Of a DNA stretch of 64,000 nucleotides, positions 1 to 9,548 are shown in pieces (position 1 is the stretch's first letter; each line of letters starts with the position of its first letter). Source of the DNA: Cherax quadricarinatus (Eukaryota; Arthropoda; Malacostraca; Decapoda; Parastacidae); assembly GCF_038502225.1 (NCBI RefSeq), contig NW_027196402.1, positions 28,983 to 92,982 of the forward strand, in the 5' to 3' direction. Position numbers and translations under genes: made by a program. Under the pieces are notes generated by a model. That model was not told where the DNA came from, did no database searches, and was given only the letters and a program-made list of their open reading frames with translations.

Positions 1-361
1 GAGAACGTAGGACATGATGAATTACAACAACTGGATATGCTGAATGTTGGAGATAGAGTTAAACAAATGAAGTTAAATCAAATTTATAATATTGCTCACA
101 AACAGTGTCCAGAATATCTTGCTGCCAATTTTGTCAAGGTTGGGATCCAAAGCAATCTTTGTGCAAGGGGGAGAGAGCACACCTTTGTAGTACCCACAGT
201 CAGTGGCCAGGCTTCAAACACCTTTTATTGTATAGCAATAAAGGATGGAACAGATTGCTTGCACATGTCAAAGCCAGTCATAGCTAGAAGAGAACCAAAA
301 GGTGCCTAATGAATGTAGCGACAGAAAGGGAGGAGAATTATTTTTTTTATTTTTTTGTCTA
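1..361 (+). pseudogene. LINE reverse transcriptase, C-terminal end
   Basis: This is the last ~115 codons of a non-LTR retrotransposon polymerase. Frame 1 (from 37) reads the C-terminal pattern common in CR1/Rex-like LINEs: VKQMKLNQIYNIAHK, then CPEYLAANFVKVG, then an FVVP...TFYCIAIKDG block. After about 265 the homologous reading moves to another frame and ends with YFFYFFV and a stop at 359-361, so there is at least one frameshift. The start lies left of the window. Short ACATATGTATAC-type repeats follow directly, as expected of a LINE 3' end. A fragment at 24322-24720 comes from a slightly more upstream part of a similar protein. It is inactive. Confidence 0.7.
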
Positions 362-416
362 ACACATATGTATACACATGAACACATATGTATACATATG
401 TACACATATGTACACC
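362..416. repeat. ATGTATAC-type short tandem repeat
   Basis: Imperfect repeats of CACATATGTATA and related words follow the LINE stop codon. A shorter version (TGTATACATGCATAAA) precedes the related repeat at 24763, which suggests it is a LINE tail. Confidence 0.6.
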
Positions 417-730
417 TGCATAAATTTACTTATTCACAATGGGATCCCCTTCCCCACATCACTCCGCGGCAGCTGCACATTCTTCTTCACACCAAATTTC
501 TCGAAGAGCTAAATCAGCATCATATTTTAATACACAGTTATTATATTATTCATATTTATACTTACTGATTTTAGGAAAATTATAATTAAAATTCCACAGG
601 AGTAACCCTGGCCTCTTTGAACCCCTCTGGAACGGTGCTTGTGGTGATGGACAAGTATATTATGTGTATAATGGGGATTGGTGATTCAGAGGCACTATCT
701 TTTAAGAACTTAGCTGGGATGTTATCTGGA
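417..730. repeat. dispersed repeat A, copy 1
   Basis: About 310 bp closely matches 24763-25085, and its first ~130 bp also match 5007-5140. All three share TCCCCACATCACT-like and ATCAGCATCA words followed by a TTATTATATTATTCATA stretch. Copies 1 and 3 continue in the same way into a minus-strand LINE polymerase fragment that begins at an ACAGGAGTAACCCTGG block. The junction between the non-coding part and the polymerase part is therefore inherited and was not formed independently. Confidence 0.65.
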
Positions 731-1013
731 AGGTTGCTTGTAGTTGGGTATAATCTACTTAGTTCTTTTTGCAAGAAGTCATGAGATACACTTACTAGTT
801 GACAACTGTTTGGGGTTACCCATTATTGGTATAATATGTTTTAAGCTTATCAGAGTCTGTGTTAAAGACATTTGATGCAGCCGGTAGTTTGCTTACTAGT
901 GTTGATGTGACAGATGTGTAGTAGAAATTAAAACAATTTATCACATTAGTTGTTTCGTGGCATAACTCATTATCGATATTTAGTACTACATTAGATGTGT
1001 CTACGGGTTTATG
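586..1013 (-). pseudogene. LINE reverse transcriptase, N-terminal fragment
   Basis: It begins right next to the LTR target duplication with HKPVDTSNVVLNIDNELCH and continues through a FNFYYTSVTS segment. It ends with ELSRLYPTTSNLPDNIPAKFLKD (split here by position, 774-700) and EGFKEARVTPVEF at 586-630. That final block is the first conserved polymerase motif of the family, and everything beyond it is missing. The same truncated end recurs at about 24945-25085 next to repeat A. Confidence 0.65.
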
Positions 1014-1018
1014 GATAT

Positions 1019-2054
1019 TGTGGAGAAATTTTCTCCAGGAGGGGGGTATCAGCCCCCTTCAGCCCTTTCAGCCCCTTCAGCCCTTTCAGCCCTGAGTGGC
1101 CAAGCCCTCAGAAGGGGCGAGCGTCTTGTTTACTGCTAGAGTGAGTAATTGATCACAGATGCTATGCCACGTAGTCAAGTGACCTCTGCTCCTTGCAGCG
1201 GTGTTGCAAAGTGTATTTTTATAAGAGACAGTACATCTCTTACTTAGCAGGACAATTAAGGAAAATCCTGCTCCCACTTTATTACCATAGTAAAAATATT
1301 GTTGTCTATGCTTAAGACAGCAAGAAACAAACATTCTGCTTTGCTTCATCGAGGAGGTGACAAGGATGCAAGGTCAGCGTTTTTTTTTTGTGCTAGGGCA
1401 GTGACGGCTTGGGGCGGTGTGACGACGCCAGACTATCTTTGACTCTATGGAGAGTGACACTGACGCCAGGATACTGATCTGTGCATTAGTGTGAACAAAG
1501 TGTCTCAAACACAAACACTTAAGAGAAGTGTGATCAGCTTCTCTTGTGATACATTGTGAACAATAAAGACAAATCTTGTGGAACATAGTGTACCAGTGTG
1601 CGTTTCCTAGACAATGGAAGACGTGGACATCCAAGGACACTTCAGCTTCTATCAAGTCACCGATACCTGTCGAAGGTGTTGAGAACACCATAGCTCACGT
1701 TACAAAGAGCAAGGTATGTTACGAATTTCTTGTAGATCGGGGGATTGCGCAATTCTTGAGTCACAAGGAGTTTGTAATCAACCTATAATCGGCAGTAAGG
1801 TGTGGACTTTTGAGTCCAAACAAGTAGGTATTTCGTCAGCCATCATCGAATGAAATATGCTGACATAACACCCCCTAGGGGTAATTTATACTTACAAATT
1901 GTATCTCTTGACAGCCCAACGTTGTGATGGTTTCGACAGCTTCTAGACCTCGTCTGCAGGGGCGGCTGTGTAGACGATTTGCTGTCATTTATCAGCTAAG
2001 TGTTTCCTATATTTATATATATACACATAGCTGGTAAGGCCAAGATCTCCAACA
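1019..2054 (+). mobile_element. solo LTR, 1036 bp
   Basis: The termini are TGTGGAGA at 1019 and TCTCCAACA ending at 2054, a short inverted repeat with the TG...CA ends of LTRs. GATAT lies on both sides (1014-1018 and 2055-2059), the 5-bp duplication expected of an LTR-element integrase. Nothing like gag or pol lies inside. An AATAAA poly(A)-type signal is seen near 1562 on the plus strand, and a T(A/T) repeat near 2010-2026. The interrupted LINE frame closes exactly when the LTR and one GATAT are removed. The family was not identified. Confidence 0.85.
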
Positions 2055-2059
2055 GATAT

Positions 2060-2468
2060 ACCCCTACTGTTGTAGTTGTTGCCAGAGCTACCTGGGGTTA
2101 TTCTTGTATTCTTCGATTTTTGAGCAACAGTGCCTTGCCTTTGCTCCTTTTATAATCCTCTGTACTGTGTTCCTCACCGTTTGGAATACATTTAGTGCTG
2201 CAATATCCTGTCTGCTTGCCCTAAATCTTTTTAGCAACTGGTCTCTGAATTCCATATTATCTAATATCTCAGTAGTCATCCAGGGTTCGGTTCTCCGCTT
2301 AATTCTGACCTCATTAACTGGTGCAGTAATATCAATGATGGCAGTTAACATTGTTTTGATTTTTTCCCATGCATCATTTACATCCCTGCAACTTGTTATC
2401 AATGTCCAATCACAACTGTGTAGCCTATTTATAAGTGTTTCCTTACTGTAGTTTCTAGTTGACCTCAT
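2060..2468 (-). pseudogene. LINE endonuclease-RT linker
   Basis: The reading RSTRNYSKETLINRL...DWTLITS, then APVNEVRIKRRTEPWMT, then IEEYKNNPR is the linker found in CR1/Rex-like LINEs just before the polymerase. After NPR there are in-frame stops in an otherwise recognisable LWQQL...GYI segment. The frame then meets the solo LTR at 2054 and resumes at 1013. Confidence 0.7.
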
Positions 2469-2479
2469 TTTTATTGTTA

Positions 2480-3337
2480 TGTGTAAGCTTATCCGTTCTG
2501 TAGTGGTTTTCCTGGTGCAATAAATAATGAAATGATCACTAAGGCCTGTGGTAATGACGCCTGACTGACTAATGTTCTCAGAGCCATTACAAAGTATGTG
2601 GTCAATTAGGGTGGCTGAGAACTGTGTGATCCGGGTTGGTGTATTAATTAGCTGAGTGTAACTATTTAAACCCAGAATTTGCTTATACCTTTTTTATAGC
2701 CCGTTATTTTGCTGTTGAAAACAGATATTGAAGTTTCCCAGTATGTGTTATTGTCTCGTAGTTGTTCTCAAGTCCCAACAAGACTCGAGAAGTTTTCTAA
2801 TAACTGTTAATGGGTGGGAGGGAGGTAACTAGTTCCTACTAAGATGGGTTAGTTCTTGGGAAGCAACACTTCAAACCATAGAATCTCCAGTTTATTGTCA
2901 TTTAAATCAGGTGTTGGGTTGTAAGCTAAGTCATTTCTTATGTAAAGGCACATACCCCACCACCTTTTTCTATTCCTATCTGAGCATTTTATATTGTAAC
3001 CTTCTATTTTGAGCTTACCATCAGTCACCGTATCATCCAACCAGGATTCAGAGACGGATATAACTGCTGCTCTGGTTCTGTTAGCTGGAATCCCAATCTC
3101 TGTTAATTTTGGAAAAAATGATCTTGCGTTGACATGAATACAGTGAAGGCCTGTTTTCATAAAACGATCATAATCATCATTATATGGCAAGGGGTCATTT
3201 GTATTAAAATTAGGTAAATTAATGACAACACTGCTAAAGGGTAACTGTGCCAAAGCGAATTTGTTACAAGCAAAATGAAATCTAGTATCATTACCATTAT
3301 CGAACACACATCCATTATGTACCCACCCCTTACACAT
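2480..3337 (-). pseudogene. LINE apurinic-type endonuclease domain
   Basis: This domain nicks target DNA for target-primed reverse transcription. The N-terminal part (3337-2849) starts with a Cys-rich CKGWVHNGC segment like the PHD-type finger of CR1 elements. It continues into HCIHVNARSFFPKLTEI, AVISVSESWLDD (the catalytic E is visible) and a GYNIK...RKRWWGMCLYIRNDL block. The C-terminal part (about 2660-2480) reads TRITQFSATLIDHIL and TGLSDHFIIYCTRK, which contains the conserved SDH motif. The segment between them is disrupted, so the domain is broken. Confidence 0.7.
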
Positions 3338-3444
3338 TTTACATAAGGTTTATTTACTGTTGTTCTTTCGTACCTTAGTACAGTGTATACATAGGTCTAG
3401 TGGTGTTTTAGATAATTTTAATGATTCTATTGTCTCACATTGAC

Positions 3445-3699
3445 CTATGTATGCATTACATACATATAGTTAAGGTTATCATTCCTAGTTACTAGACTTT
3501 CATTATCACCGTCACTTATCTGCCTGTTTTGCACCTGTACTATAGTTTGAGGTCCTGCATTAGTTTGGATATCGCCACTTAATAAGGCCACTATAAGAGC
3601 TGTGTGCCGCTGTTTGTGTCTGGGTATGCGGTGTTGCCATACCTTGTGGCAATAGTGACAGTTACGTTTCTGGTTGGATGGCAACTGTTGTGCTCTCAA
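3445..3699 (-). CDS. LINE leader ORF with 2A-like motif
   Basis: The 84-residue reading begins with a basic segment (CHYCHKVWQH, IPRHKQRH) followed by a hydrophobic stretch and then SGDIQTNAGP at residues 41-50 (about 3550-3579). Ribosome-skipping 2A peptides end in D(V/I)ExNPGP. Here E has become Q and the first P has become A, so this copy would probably not skip. 2A-like sequences upstream of the endonuclease are known in several APE-type LINEs. The frame ends before the Cys-rich segment that opens the next block, so the original polyprotein frame is broken. The start codon chosen is simply the first ATG and is uncertain. Confidence 0.5.
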   Translation of the reverse strand: MRAQQLPSNQKRNCHYCHKVWQHRIPRHKQRHTALIVALLSGDIQTNAGPQTIVQVQNRQISDGDNESLVTRNDNLNYMYVMHT

Positions 3700-3947
3700 T
3701 GTCCAGGGTACTAGTGCCCCATTTGCCTTTTCCAGTCCCCATTACTGGATTCCTTCTTCAGAGAATTGCAGAATAAAGATAATTATAATTATAGCAACCT
3801 GTACCTTTCTAATGCCAGCCATGTTCACTCTTCACTCTTTCTATCTCTTCACAGCAAAAAAAGTTTCTTCCTTCCTAAAAAAAAAAAACACAGGTCGCTA
3901 TCAGTCAGCAATGGCCTAGTAGCTACTCTAGAAATCATCACTGATTA
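3700..3947. other. no gene seen
   Basis: This stretch holds an A-rich, TTC/TCT-rich sequence with a run of ten A bases near 3880. I recognise neither a coding region nor a repeat. Confidence 0.5.
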
Positions 3948-4190
3948 TTACCTGGAGAGAGTTCCGGGGGTCAACGCCCCCGCGGCCCGGTCTGTGACCA
4001 GGCCTCCTTAGGTCAGTGTCCCAGGATGCGACCCACACCAGTCGACTAACACCCAGGTACCCATTTTACTGATGGGGAACATAGACAACAGGTGGAAAGA
4101 AACACGTCCAATGTTTCTACTCTGGCTGGGAATCGAACCCAGGCCCTCGCCGTGTGAAGCAAGAGCGTTAACCACCAGGCCACCAGATTT
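3948..4190 (-). mobile_element. tRNA-derived SINE with a LINE-type tail
   Basis: On the minus strand it starts with a tRNA-like head whose A-box-like word is TGGCCTGGTGG and whose B box GGTTCGATTCC is perfect (near 4127-4137). A body common to decapod SINEs follows (GGTACCTGGGTGTTAGTCGA). The last 61 bp (4008-3948) match base for base the 3' end of the LINE at 36345-36405, including a GGGGG/CCCCC hairpin and the terminal CCAGGTAA. Transcription would be by RNA polymerase III from the internal boxes, with the LINE enzyme copying the shared tail. Confidence 0.75.
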
Positions 4191-5006
4191 CCTGTTATCT
4201 TACTTCACAAACCTCCTTCACTCCTCACCTATCCCCTTACTTCACTGTGAATTATTATGTAAGCAAATTACCTGGATATTTCCTGAATTATTATCTGCAG
4301 GTAATTTGGGTGGGGTAAGGTGGGGTAACAGCAGGTCATCAAACTGTCACTCTCTCGATGCCCACTCCCTACCACTCTCACACAAAGCTAAACCTGACAT
4401 TAGATTTCTAATTACAATATTAAAACTAGCTACTCTGGTAAATTAAAATTGTGAACTGTTTATGATCAGGCTTGATGGGTACACAAAAGAAATTTGTAGT
4501 ACCACTTGCCATTTAATTTCTGAAGATGGATCACACCACAACACCTGCCTGACACCTAGACCCTGCACTGGCCAGCTAGAGATCTAAATGCAAGGACTAA
4601 TGGTGCACTTCCCTGTGAGTGATGGTCGTATCCCTTATCTTTCACCATCCACACGTAATTCTTGAGGTTCTGCAAATTTCCTGTCCCAGTTCTTCAGCAG
4701 GGGACATTAACACGAGTTCCTATTACAAATTCAGGCTGAAAACTCTCCAACTTGACTCAGAAGACATTGAATAATTAGCTGAATTTTCCATGACAACCAG
4801 TGCTCACAAATTACAAATGGTATCCCCTTTTTTCTATCCTTGTTGCCGAATCGTAAGGGCTTTGCACACTATATACCCCAATTCTTCAACAGAAACATGT
4901 CAGCAATTTTTATGTTATGAATTGAGGCCTAAATACACCAACTGACCTTCGAGAACGCCTGATTACATTGCTCGATTCAGTCCAGAGTTCACACATTAAA
5001 TTCAAT
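4191..5006. other. no gene seen
   Basis: AT-rich sequence with no coding pattern or repeat that I could place. A weak inverted pair (AAATTACCTG and CAGGTAATTT) lies near 4270-4310. Confidence 0.5.
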
Positions 5007-5140
5007 ATGGCGTCCTTCCCCACATCACTCACCGGTCGTTCGCCACTCGCCTCACCCAAAATTTTTTGAAAGGGACAAATCAGCATCATATTTTATTGCA
5101 AAATTATTATATTATTCATATGTTCTACATTTAGGAAATT
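5007..5140. repeat. dispersed repeat A, copy 2 (partial)
   Basis: It matches the first ~130 bp of copies 1 and 3 (CCTTCCCCACATCACTC, then ATCAGCATCATATTTTA, then TTATTATATTATTCATA). Unlike them it lacks the following polymerase fragment. Confidence 0.6.
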
Positions 5141-5279
5141 ATACAAAAAAAAATTAACATTCACAAACTCCCTTCACTCCTCACTTCACAATCCGGCTTC
5201 ACCTATCACACATCTAACTCATTTCCATCCTGTTGAGGAAATTGTGTCCTTGATTGAAAAGTATTGCTTTCTATTTGTA

Positions 5280-5700
5280 AGGTAAGTGCATGGCCTCTTA
5301 CACCGTTAATGATCAAGCTTGAGGAGTAGGATTCTGTGGTCTACTGTCTTTCTTATGGTCGATAAAGAATCCAAGTGGGTATTCCTTTTTTTAAAGTGTT
5401 GTGTAAAGTAGGTCTAGCATTTTTATTATTGCTTCATTTTTGCTTTTGTTTCTCCTGAAGCCAAACTGGCAGGGGTCAAGGATGCTTTGTGATGTTTTGA
5501 AGGAGTATAACATTTTATGTATGAGCTTCTCGAAGATTATGGAAAGTAAATGCAAGTTTGATGTTGGCCTATAGCTGTTTACATCTGTTGAGTCTCCACC
5601 TTTGTGTACTGGGGTAATTCTCCCCTTATAAGACACTTGTGTAAACTTGTGCGATTTTTTGCTTGAGGTGTAAAGAAACTCATGGATGTTATGTTGAGAT
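5280..5700 (-). pseudogene. LINE reverse transcriptase fragment
   Basis: An open minus-strand reading (5636-5391) contains GRITPVHKGGDSTDVNSYRP, SIIFEKLIHKMLYSF and CQFGFRRNKS. These are the finger and early palm motifs of CR1-like LINE polymerases. Past 5391 a frameshifted reading gives FIDHKK and then TVDHRILLLKLDH, which corresponds to the FIDLKKAFDTVDH region with the first catalytic aspartate changed or displaced. The rest of the palm, including YADD, is absent. Confidence 0.75.
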
Positions 5701-6106
5701 ATGTTGAGTAGTTATTGTAGGTTAAGATAAGTTATGTTATGATGATTTATGTTAGGTTTGGTTAGGTGGTGGGGTTCTTGATCCAAGGAAATTTGGTATG
5801 GTCTTTGATATTAGAGGGGTATAGGATATGAAGAAAGTTAGGGTAGGTGATGGTGATCTTCATGTATGGCAACGGGGGTATGGTGTTTTTGGTGTGGTAG
5901 GGAATGGGATATGAAAGATAGGTTAGGTTAGGTTAGGAGAGGAGAGGACAGGTTAGGTTAGGTGATAGTGATCTTGATTCCAGGTTAGGTTATGTCAGAT
6001 TAAGTTAGGTTAGGTTAGGTGATGCATTCTTAATCCAAGGATATGGAATATGCTTTTTGATAAAGTAGAGTATGGGATATGTATTAAGTTAGGTTAGGTA
6101 AGGTTA
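5690..6106 (+). repeat. degenerate TTAGG-type repeats
   Basis: There are several runs of GGTTAGGTTAGG separated by diverged sequence containing GTTCTTGATCCAAGG-like words. The pentamer is a rotation of TTAGG, the arthropod telomere repeat. The runs are short (two to four perfect units) and interrupted, so this is an interstitial tract, not a chromosome end. The hAT derivative at 6115 is inserted at its right edge. Confidence 0.6.
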
Positions 6107-6114
6107 TGTTAGAT

Positions 6115-6725
6115 CAGTGGTTCCCAACCTTTTCACCACTAGGGGCCGCCTTTTATATAAATTAATTTTCCCATGAATCTCAAGTTCTTGAAATGTTTGT
6201 TTACTCAATAAATCGATTTTATTAACAACAAACTCGTTTTCCCAGTTTCATCTCTCATGTGAAAGACGAACATAACAGAGTATGCAATTAAATATATAGC
6301 AGTTTTGAAAAAAAGAAACGCACTTGTTTGATGAGATGGTTCATGTTGCTTTCTTGTCACTATGTTCCGAATTTCTGGTTCAGTGGTACACAGTTTTAAG
6401 CATAGATCATCATCTACATTCATCCAATTTGTGTATTTAGATTTGTATAAAACAGCTGGAAAAAAAATTCTTATAAAAATGTAGTTGGGAAGGGAATTAA
6501 ATATCTCAGTACTGTGGATGCCAGTTCTGGGTACTCATTTTTGACATACAACCATAAAATCTGAGAAGTTGTACTGAACGAAACATGACAATTATTCATT
6601 GGACGTTTGGCATGCTCGACTCAGCAGCCCATGAAAATCAGATCAGCAGTTTAAAAAAAAGTTTAATACTACTGATTCCATTGCTGACTCCCAGAAGTCT
6701 GTGGACCACAGGTTGGAAACCGTTG
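6115..6725 (-). mobile_element. hAT deletion derivative, 611 bp
   Basis: The ends are CAGTGGTTCCCAACC at the left and the complement of CAACGGTTTCCAACC at the right, which are imperfect terminal inverted repeats of hAT type. The flanks TGTTAGAT (6107-6114) and AGTTAGAT (6726-6733) form an 8-bp target duplication with one mismatch, the hAT length. It retains only the tail of a transposase and needs an enzyme from elsewhere. Confidence 0.75.
6340..6423 (-). pseudogene. hAT transposase C-terminal remnant
   Basis: The reading DDLCLKLCTTEPEIRNIV followed by TRKQHEPSH resembles the end of hAT transposases, where an EPxI...QxQxSH segment closes the dimerisation region. It lies inside an element with hAT ends, which supports the call. 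Only about 28 residues are recognisable, and the rest of the transposase is deleted. Confidence 0.55.
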
Positions 6726-6733
6726 AGTTAGAT

Positions 6734-7510
6734 GATGGTGATTTTGATCCAAGGTTAAGGGTAGTTTCCTTTAATGTAAGTTTTGGAGATAGAGAAGTAA
6801 TTATTATGCTGTTTGAGATATAATTTTCGGAGTCCATAATGTAATTTTTTGGCAGTCAAGTTGTAATTTTGGGTCTCCATGAGGAAATTTTTTGGCAATT
6901 AGCTTGTAATTTTTGTTAGTTGAGATGTAATTTTTGGTGTTCCTGTTGCAAATTGTTGCTGTTTGAGATGTATTTTATTGTGTCCATGCAATTTACTATA
7001 TTCTTGTAATTTTTGGTGTCTTTGTAATTTTTCTGGTGTTCATGTTGTAATTTGTTTAGTGATTGAGATATAATTTATGGTGTTCATGTTTTAATTATTT
7101 TGGTAACTGAGATTTAATTTTTGGTCTTCGTGTTGTAATTTTTTTGGTGATCATTTCTTAATTTTTATTGATTAAGCTGTAATTTATGGAGGTCATGTTT
7201 TTAATTTCTGGTGATCTTTTGGAAATTTTATGGTGAATAAGATTAAATTTTTGGCAATCATAAAGTAATTTGTTGTGTTAATTTACTTTTTTGGTGATTG
7301 AGATGTAATTTAGGTGTTTTTGTTGTATTTTATTTGGGGGTAATGTTGTAAATTTTACTAATTCAAATGCAAATTTTTGTGTTGAAGTTGTAATTTTTTG
7401 ATGACTGAAACGTTATTTTTGGTGTTCACGTTACAATTTTTTTGGTATTTGAGGTGTAATTTTGGTTAATGAGATGAAGTATTTGGTGTTCTTGATTCAA
7501 AATGTTCCAG
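6734..7510. repeat. degenerate ~45-bp AT-rich tandem repeat
   Basis: Words such as GAGATGTAATTTTTGGTGTT and TGTTGTAATTTTTTTGGTG recur every 40-50 bp over about 750 bp with heavy divergence. No coding pattern is seen. Confidence 0.6.
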
Positions 7511-7559
7511 ATAACTTGGTTATTGTGAATCAGTGGATCGAGTTTTCCGCATGAAGGCG

Positions 7560-8690
7560 ATATTGAGTAGACTGACTGGATAGTTGTAAGTATGCTTTGG
7601 AGAAGGAGTGTAGACACAGGCAAGATTCTACAGTCACTAAAAACAACGGATATAGTCCCATCCACAAAGGTGGCAGCAAAGCAATAGCGTAGAACTATAG
7701 ATCAATTGCTGTAACGTCCCTCATCATAAAAATCTTCGAAAGAGTTCTAAGAAGCAGGACTGCAAACCATTTATTTGGATTTCCATCACTTACACAATCC
7801 AAGAAAACAAGGGTTCAGAGCAGGTCACTCCCGCCTCTCGCAACTACTGGATCACTATGATACGGTCTTGGATGCACTAGAAAACACACAGAATGCAGAT
7901 GTAGTATTCACAGATTTTGCAAAAGCCTTTGATATTTGCGAACATGGTATAACAGCACACAAAATGCTTGCTAAAAGGATTACTGACAAAGTGGGCAGAT
8001 GGATCTTCAACTTTTTAACCAATCGAACACATAGAGTAGTGGTAAACAGAGTTAAATCGGAAACTGCCATAGTTAAGAGCTGTTCCTCATCTTCATATCA
8101 GACATAGACAGAAATGTAAACCATAGCACCGTATCATCCTTTGTAGATGGTAGTAGAATCTGCATAATAGTGTAATCCATTGAGGTCAGGGAAAATCTCC
8201 AAGAAGATTTAAACCAAGTTTTCCATTGGGCAACGGAAAACAACATGATGCTCAATGTAGACAAATTCCAACTACCCCATTATGGAAAACTGGAGAAAAT
8301 AATAGCTAGAAATGGGTATACTACAAACTCTAATCACACAATAGAGTTGAAAAATAATCTGATCCACCAGGGTGTGGTAATGTCTGAGAGATAAGAGAGA
8401 ACGCAATAAGTGTCTGGCGCCCAAGACTGTTTAACAGCCTCTCACCAGCAAAAAGGAAAATTATCAATAGAACCCTGGTTGTCTTCAAGAGGGAGCTGGA
8501 CAGATACCTAGAGTAAGTACTGGATCAGCCAGGCTGTGATTTGTATGCAAGACTACGTGCAGCCAGCAATAACAGCCTAGTTGATTCACTCGGAGGCCAG
8601 GTCAAGGACCGGGTCTCCCATTGGAACCAGGGAACAACTCGACGGCATTGATCCCTAGAATACCCTCCAGGTAGACTCCAGGTACTTGGA
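7560..8690 (+). pseudogene. CR1-like LINE ORF2 fragment
   Basis: The frames in order give IVPIHKGGSKAIA (first palm-entry motif), then from 7800 KQGFRAGHSRLSQLLDHYD and ADVVFTDFAKAFDICEHG with the first catalytic Asp. A WIFNFLTNRTHRVVVN block follows. The VPQG motif is missing through a small deletion near 8090. The active-site motif reads SFVDGS where FADD is expected, so catalysis is lost. The C terminus resumes near 8400 with SVWRPRLFNSLSP and LDQPGCDLYARLRAASNN, closely like the end of the LINE at 36.37 kb. The 3' end near 8685 carries CCAGGTAGACTCCAGGTA. Confidence 0.75.
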
Positions 8691-8759
8691 ACGTGTCTTT
8701 CAGAGAGGTGAGTGAATGAGTCAGGGGAAATGATTTGGTGATTTGATGTTGATCATTAC

Positions 8760-9500
8760 GTTAATATAATATATCTTGAGAAAAAGACTGAAGACAGAAA
8801 TTAATATTTGAAAACTGGATGGATCTGTAGTTCTTGTCGAATTGAAATCTCATTGAATCTTAATGTTTTTATCATATAGGTTATGGATATTCTATGAAGA
8901 TTTATTGAAAAATATATGGGATTTTAAGGGTATTGCTGTGAAGATTTATTGAAAAATATAAAGGATTTAATAGAGATTCTATGAAGATTTTAAAGGAAAA
9001 CAAGAATTTTTATGCATATTTAATTAAAATATGCGGTATTCTATGAAGTTTTTAAGGACATTCTATGAACATACATGAAAAGTTATATGGAATTTAATGG
9101 GTATTTTTGTGAAGATTTATTAAAAATATAGGATTTTATGTGTCGCCTAAGAAAAAATTTAATGAGAATTTTAGGATTTTATGGGTATTTATATGAAGAT
9201 TTATTGAAAATAGAGTATTTTAGGGTATTTCTGTGCTGATTTATTGGAAAAAAGATATGAAGGTTTTTATGAGCATTTCTATGACTATTTTAATGACATA
9301 TAGCGATTTTATATATCATCTATCATTATTTATATATCATTATTATATATCATCATCATTATTTATTGAAAAAAATATTGGATTTTAATTATCTTCAATG
9401 AGAGAGCTATTAAAAAATATTGGACTTTAATGGTATTTCTAGAGAGATTTAGTGATAATATTGAATTTTATGAATCTTCTGTTAAGAGTTATTAAACTTG
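8760..9500. repeat. degenerate AT-rich tandem repeat
   Basis: TATGAAGATTTATTGAAAA and GGATTTTATGGGTATT recur with a loose ~48-bp period. The right end (AAACTTGATCAAAGGGAATG) matches 25170-25200, so this is the left part of the duplicon shared with 25.1-27.7 kb. Confidence 0.6.
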
Positions 9501-9548
9501 ATCAAAGGGAATGGAATATATTGGTCATGAGCCAGGTGTAGCAAAGTG

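Larger units (their letters stand above)
586..3699 (-). mobile_element. CR1/Rex-like LINE with 2A-like leader, split by a solo LTR
   Basis: Read on the minus strand, the parts come in LINE order: a leader ORF with a 2A-like motif (3699-3445), a Cys-rich segment and endonuclease (3337-2480), the endonuclease-RT linker (2468-2060), and the start of the reverse transcriptase (1013-586). A 1036-bp LTR sits in the middle at 1019-2054. Without it and its duplicated target, the linker frame runs straight into the polymerase frame (GYI-HKPVDTSN). The RT catalytic core and the 3' end are missing on the low-coordinate side. Scattered stops show it is dead. The clade assignment is by eye. Confidence 0.7.

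Noticed and set aside
1086..1788. Open readings inside the solo LTR (both strands).
   Set aside because: Short and overlapping, with no recognisable motif and inside a non-coding LTR.
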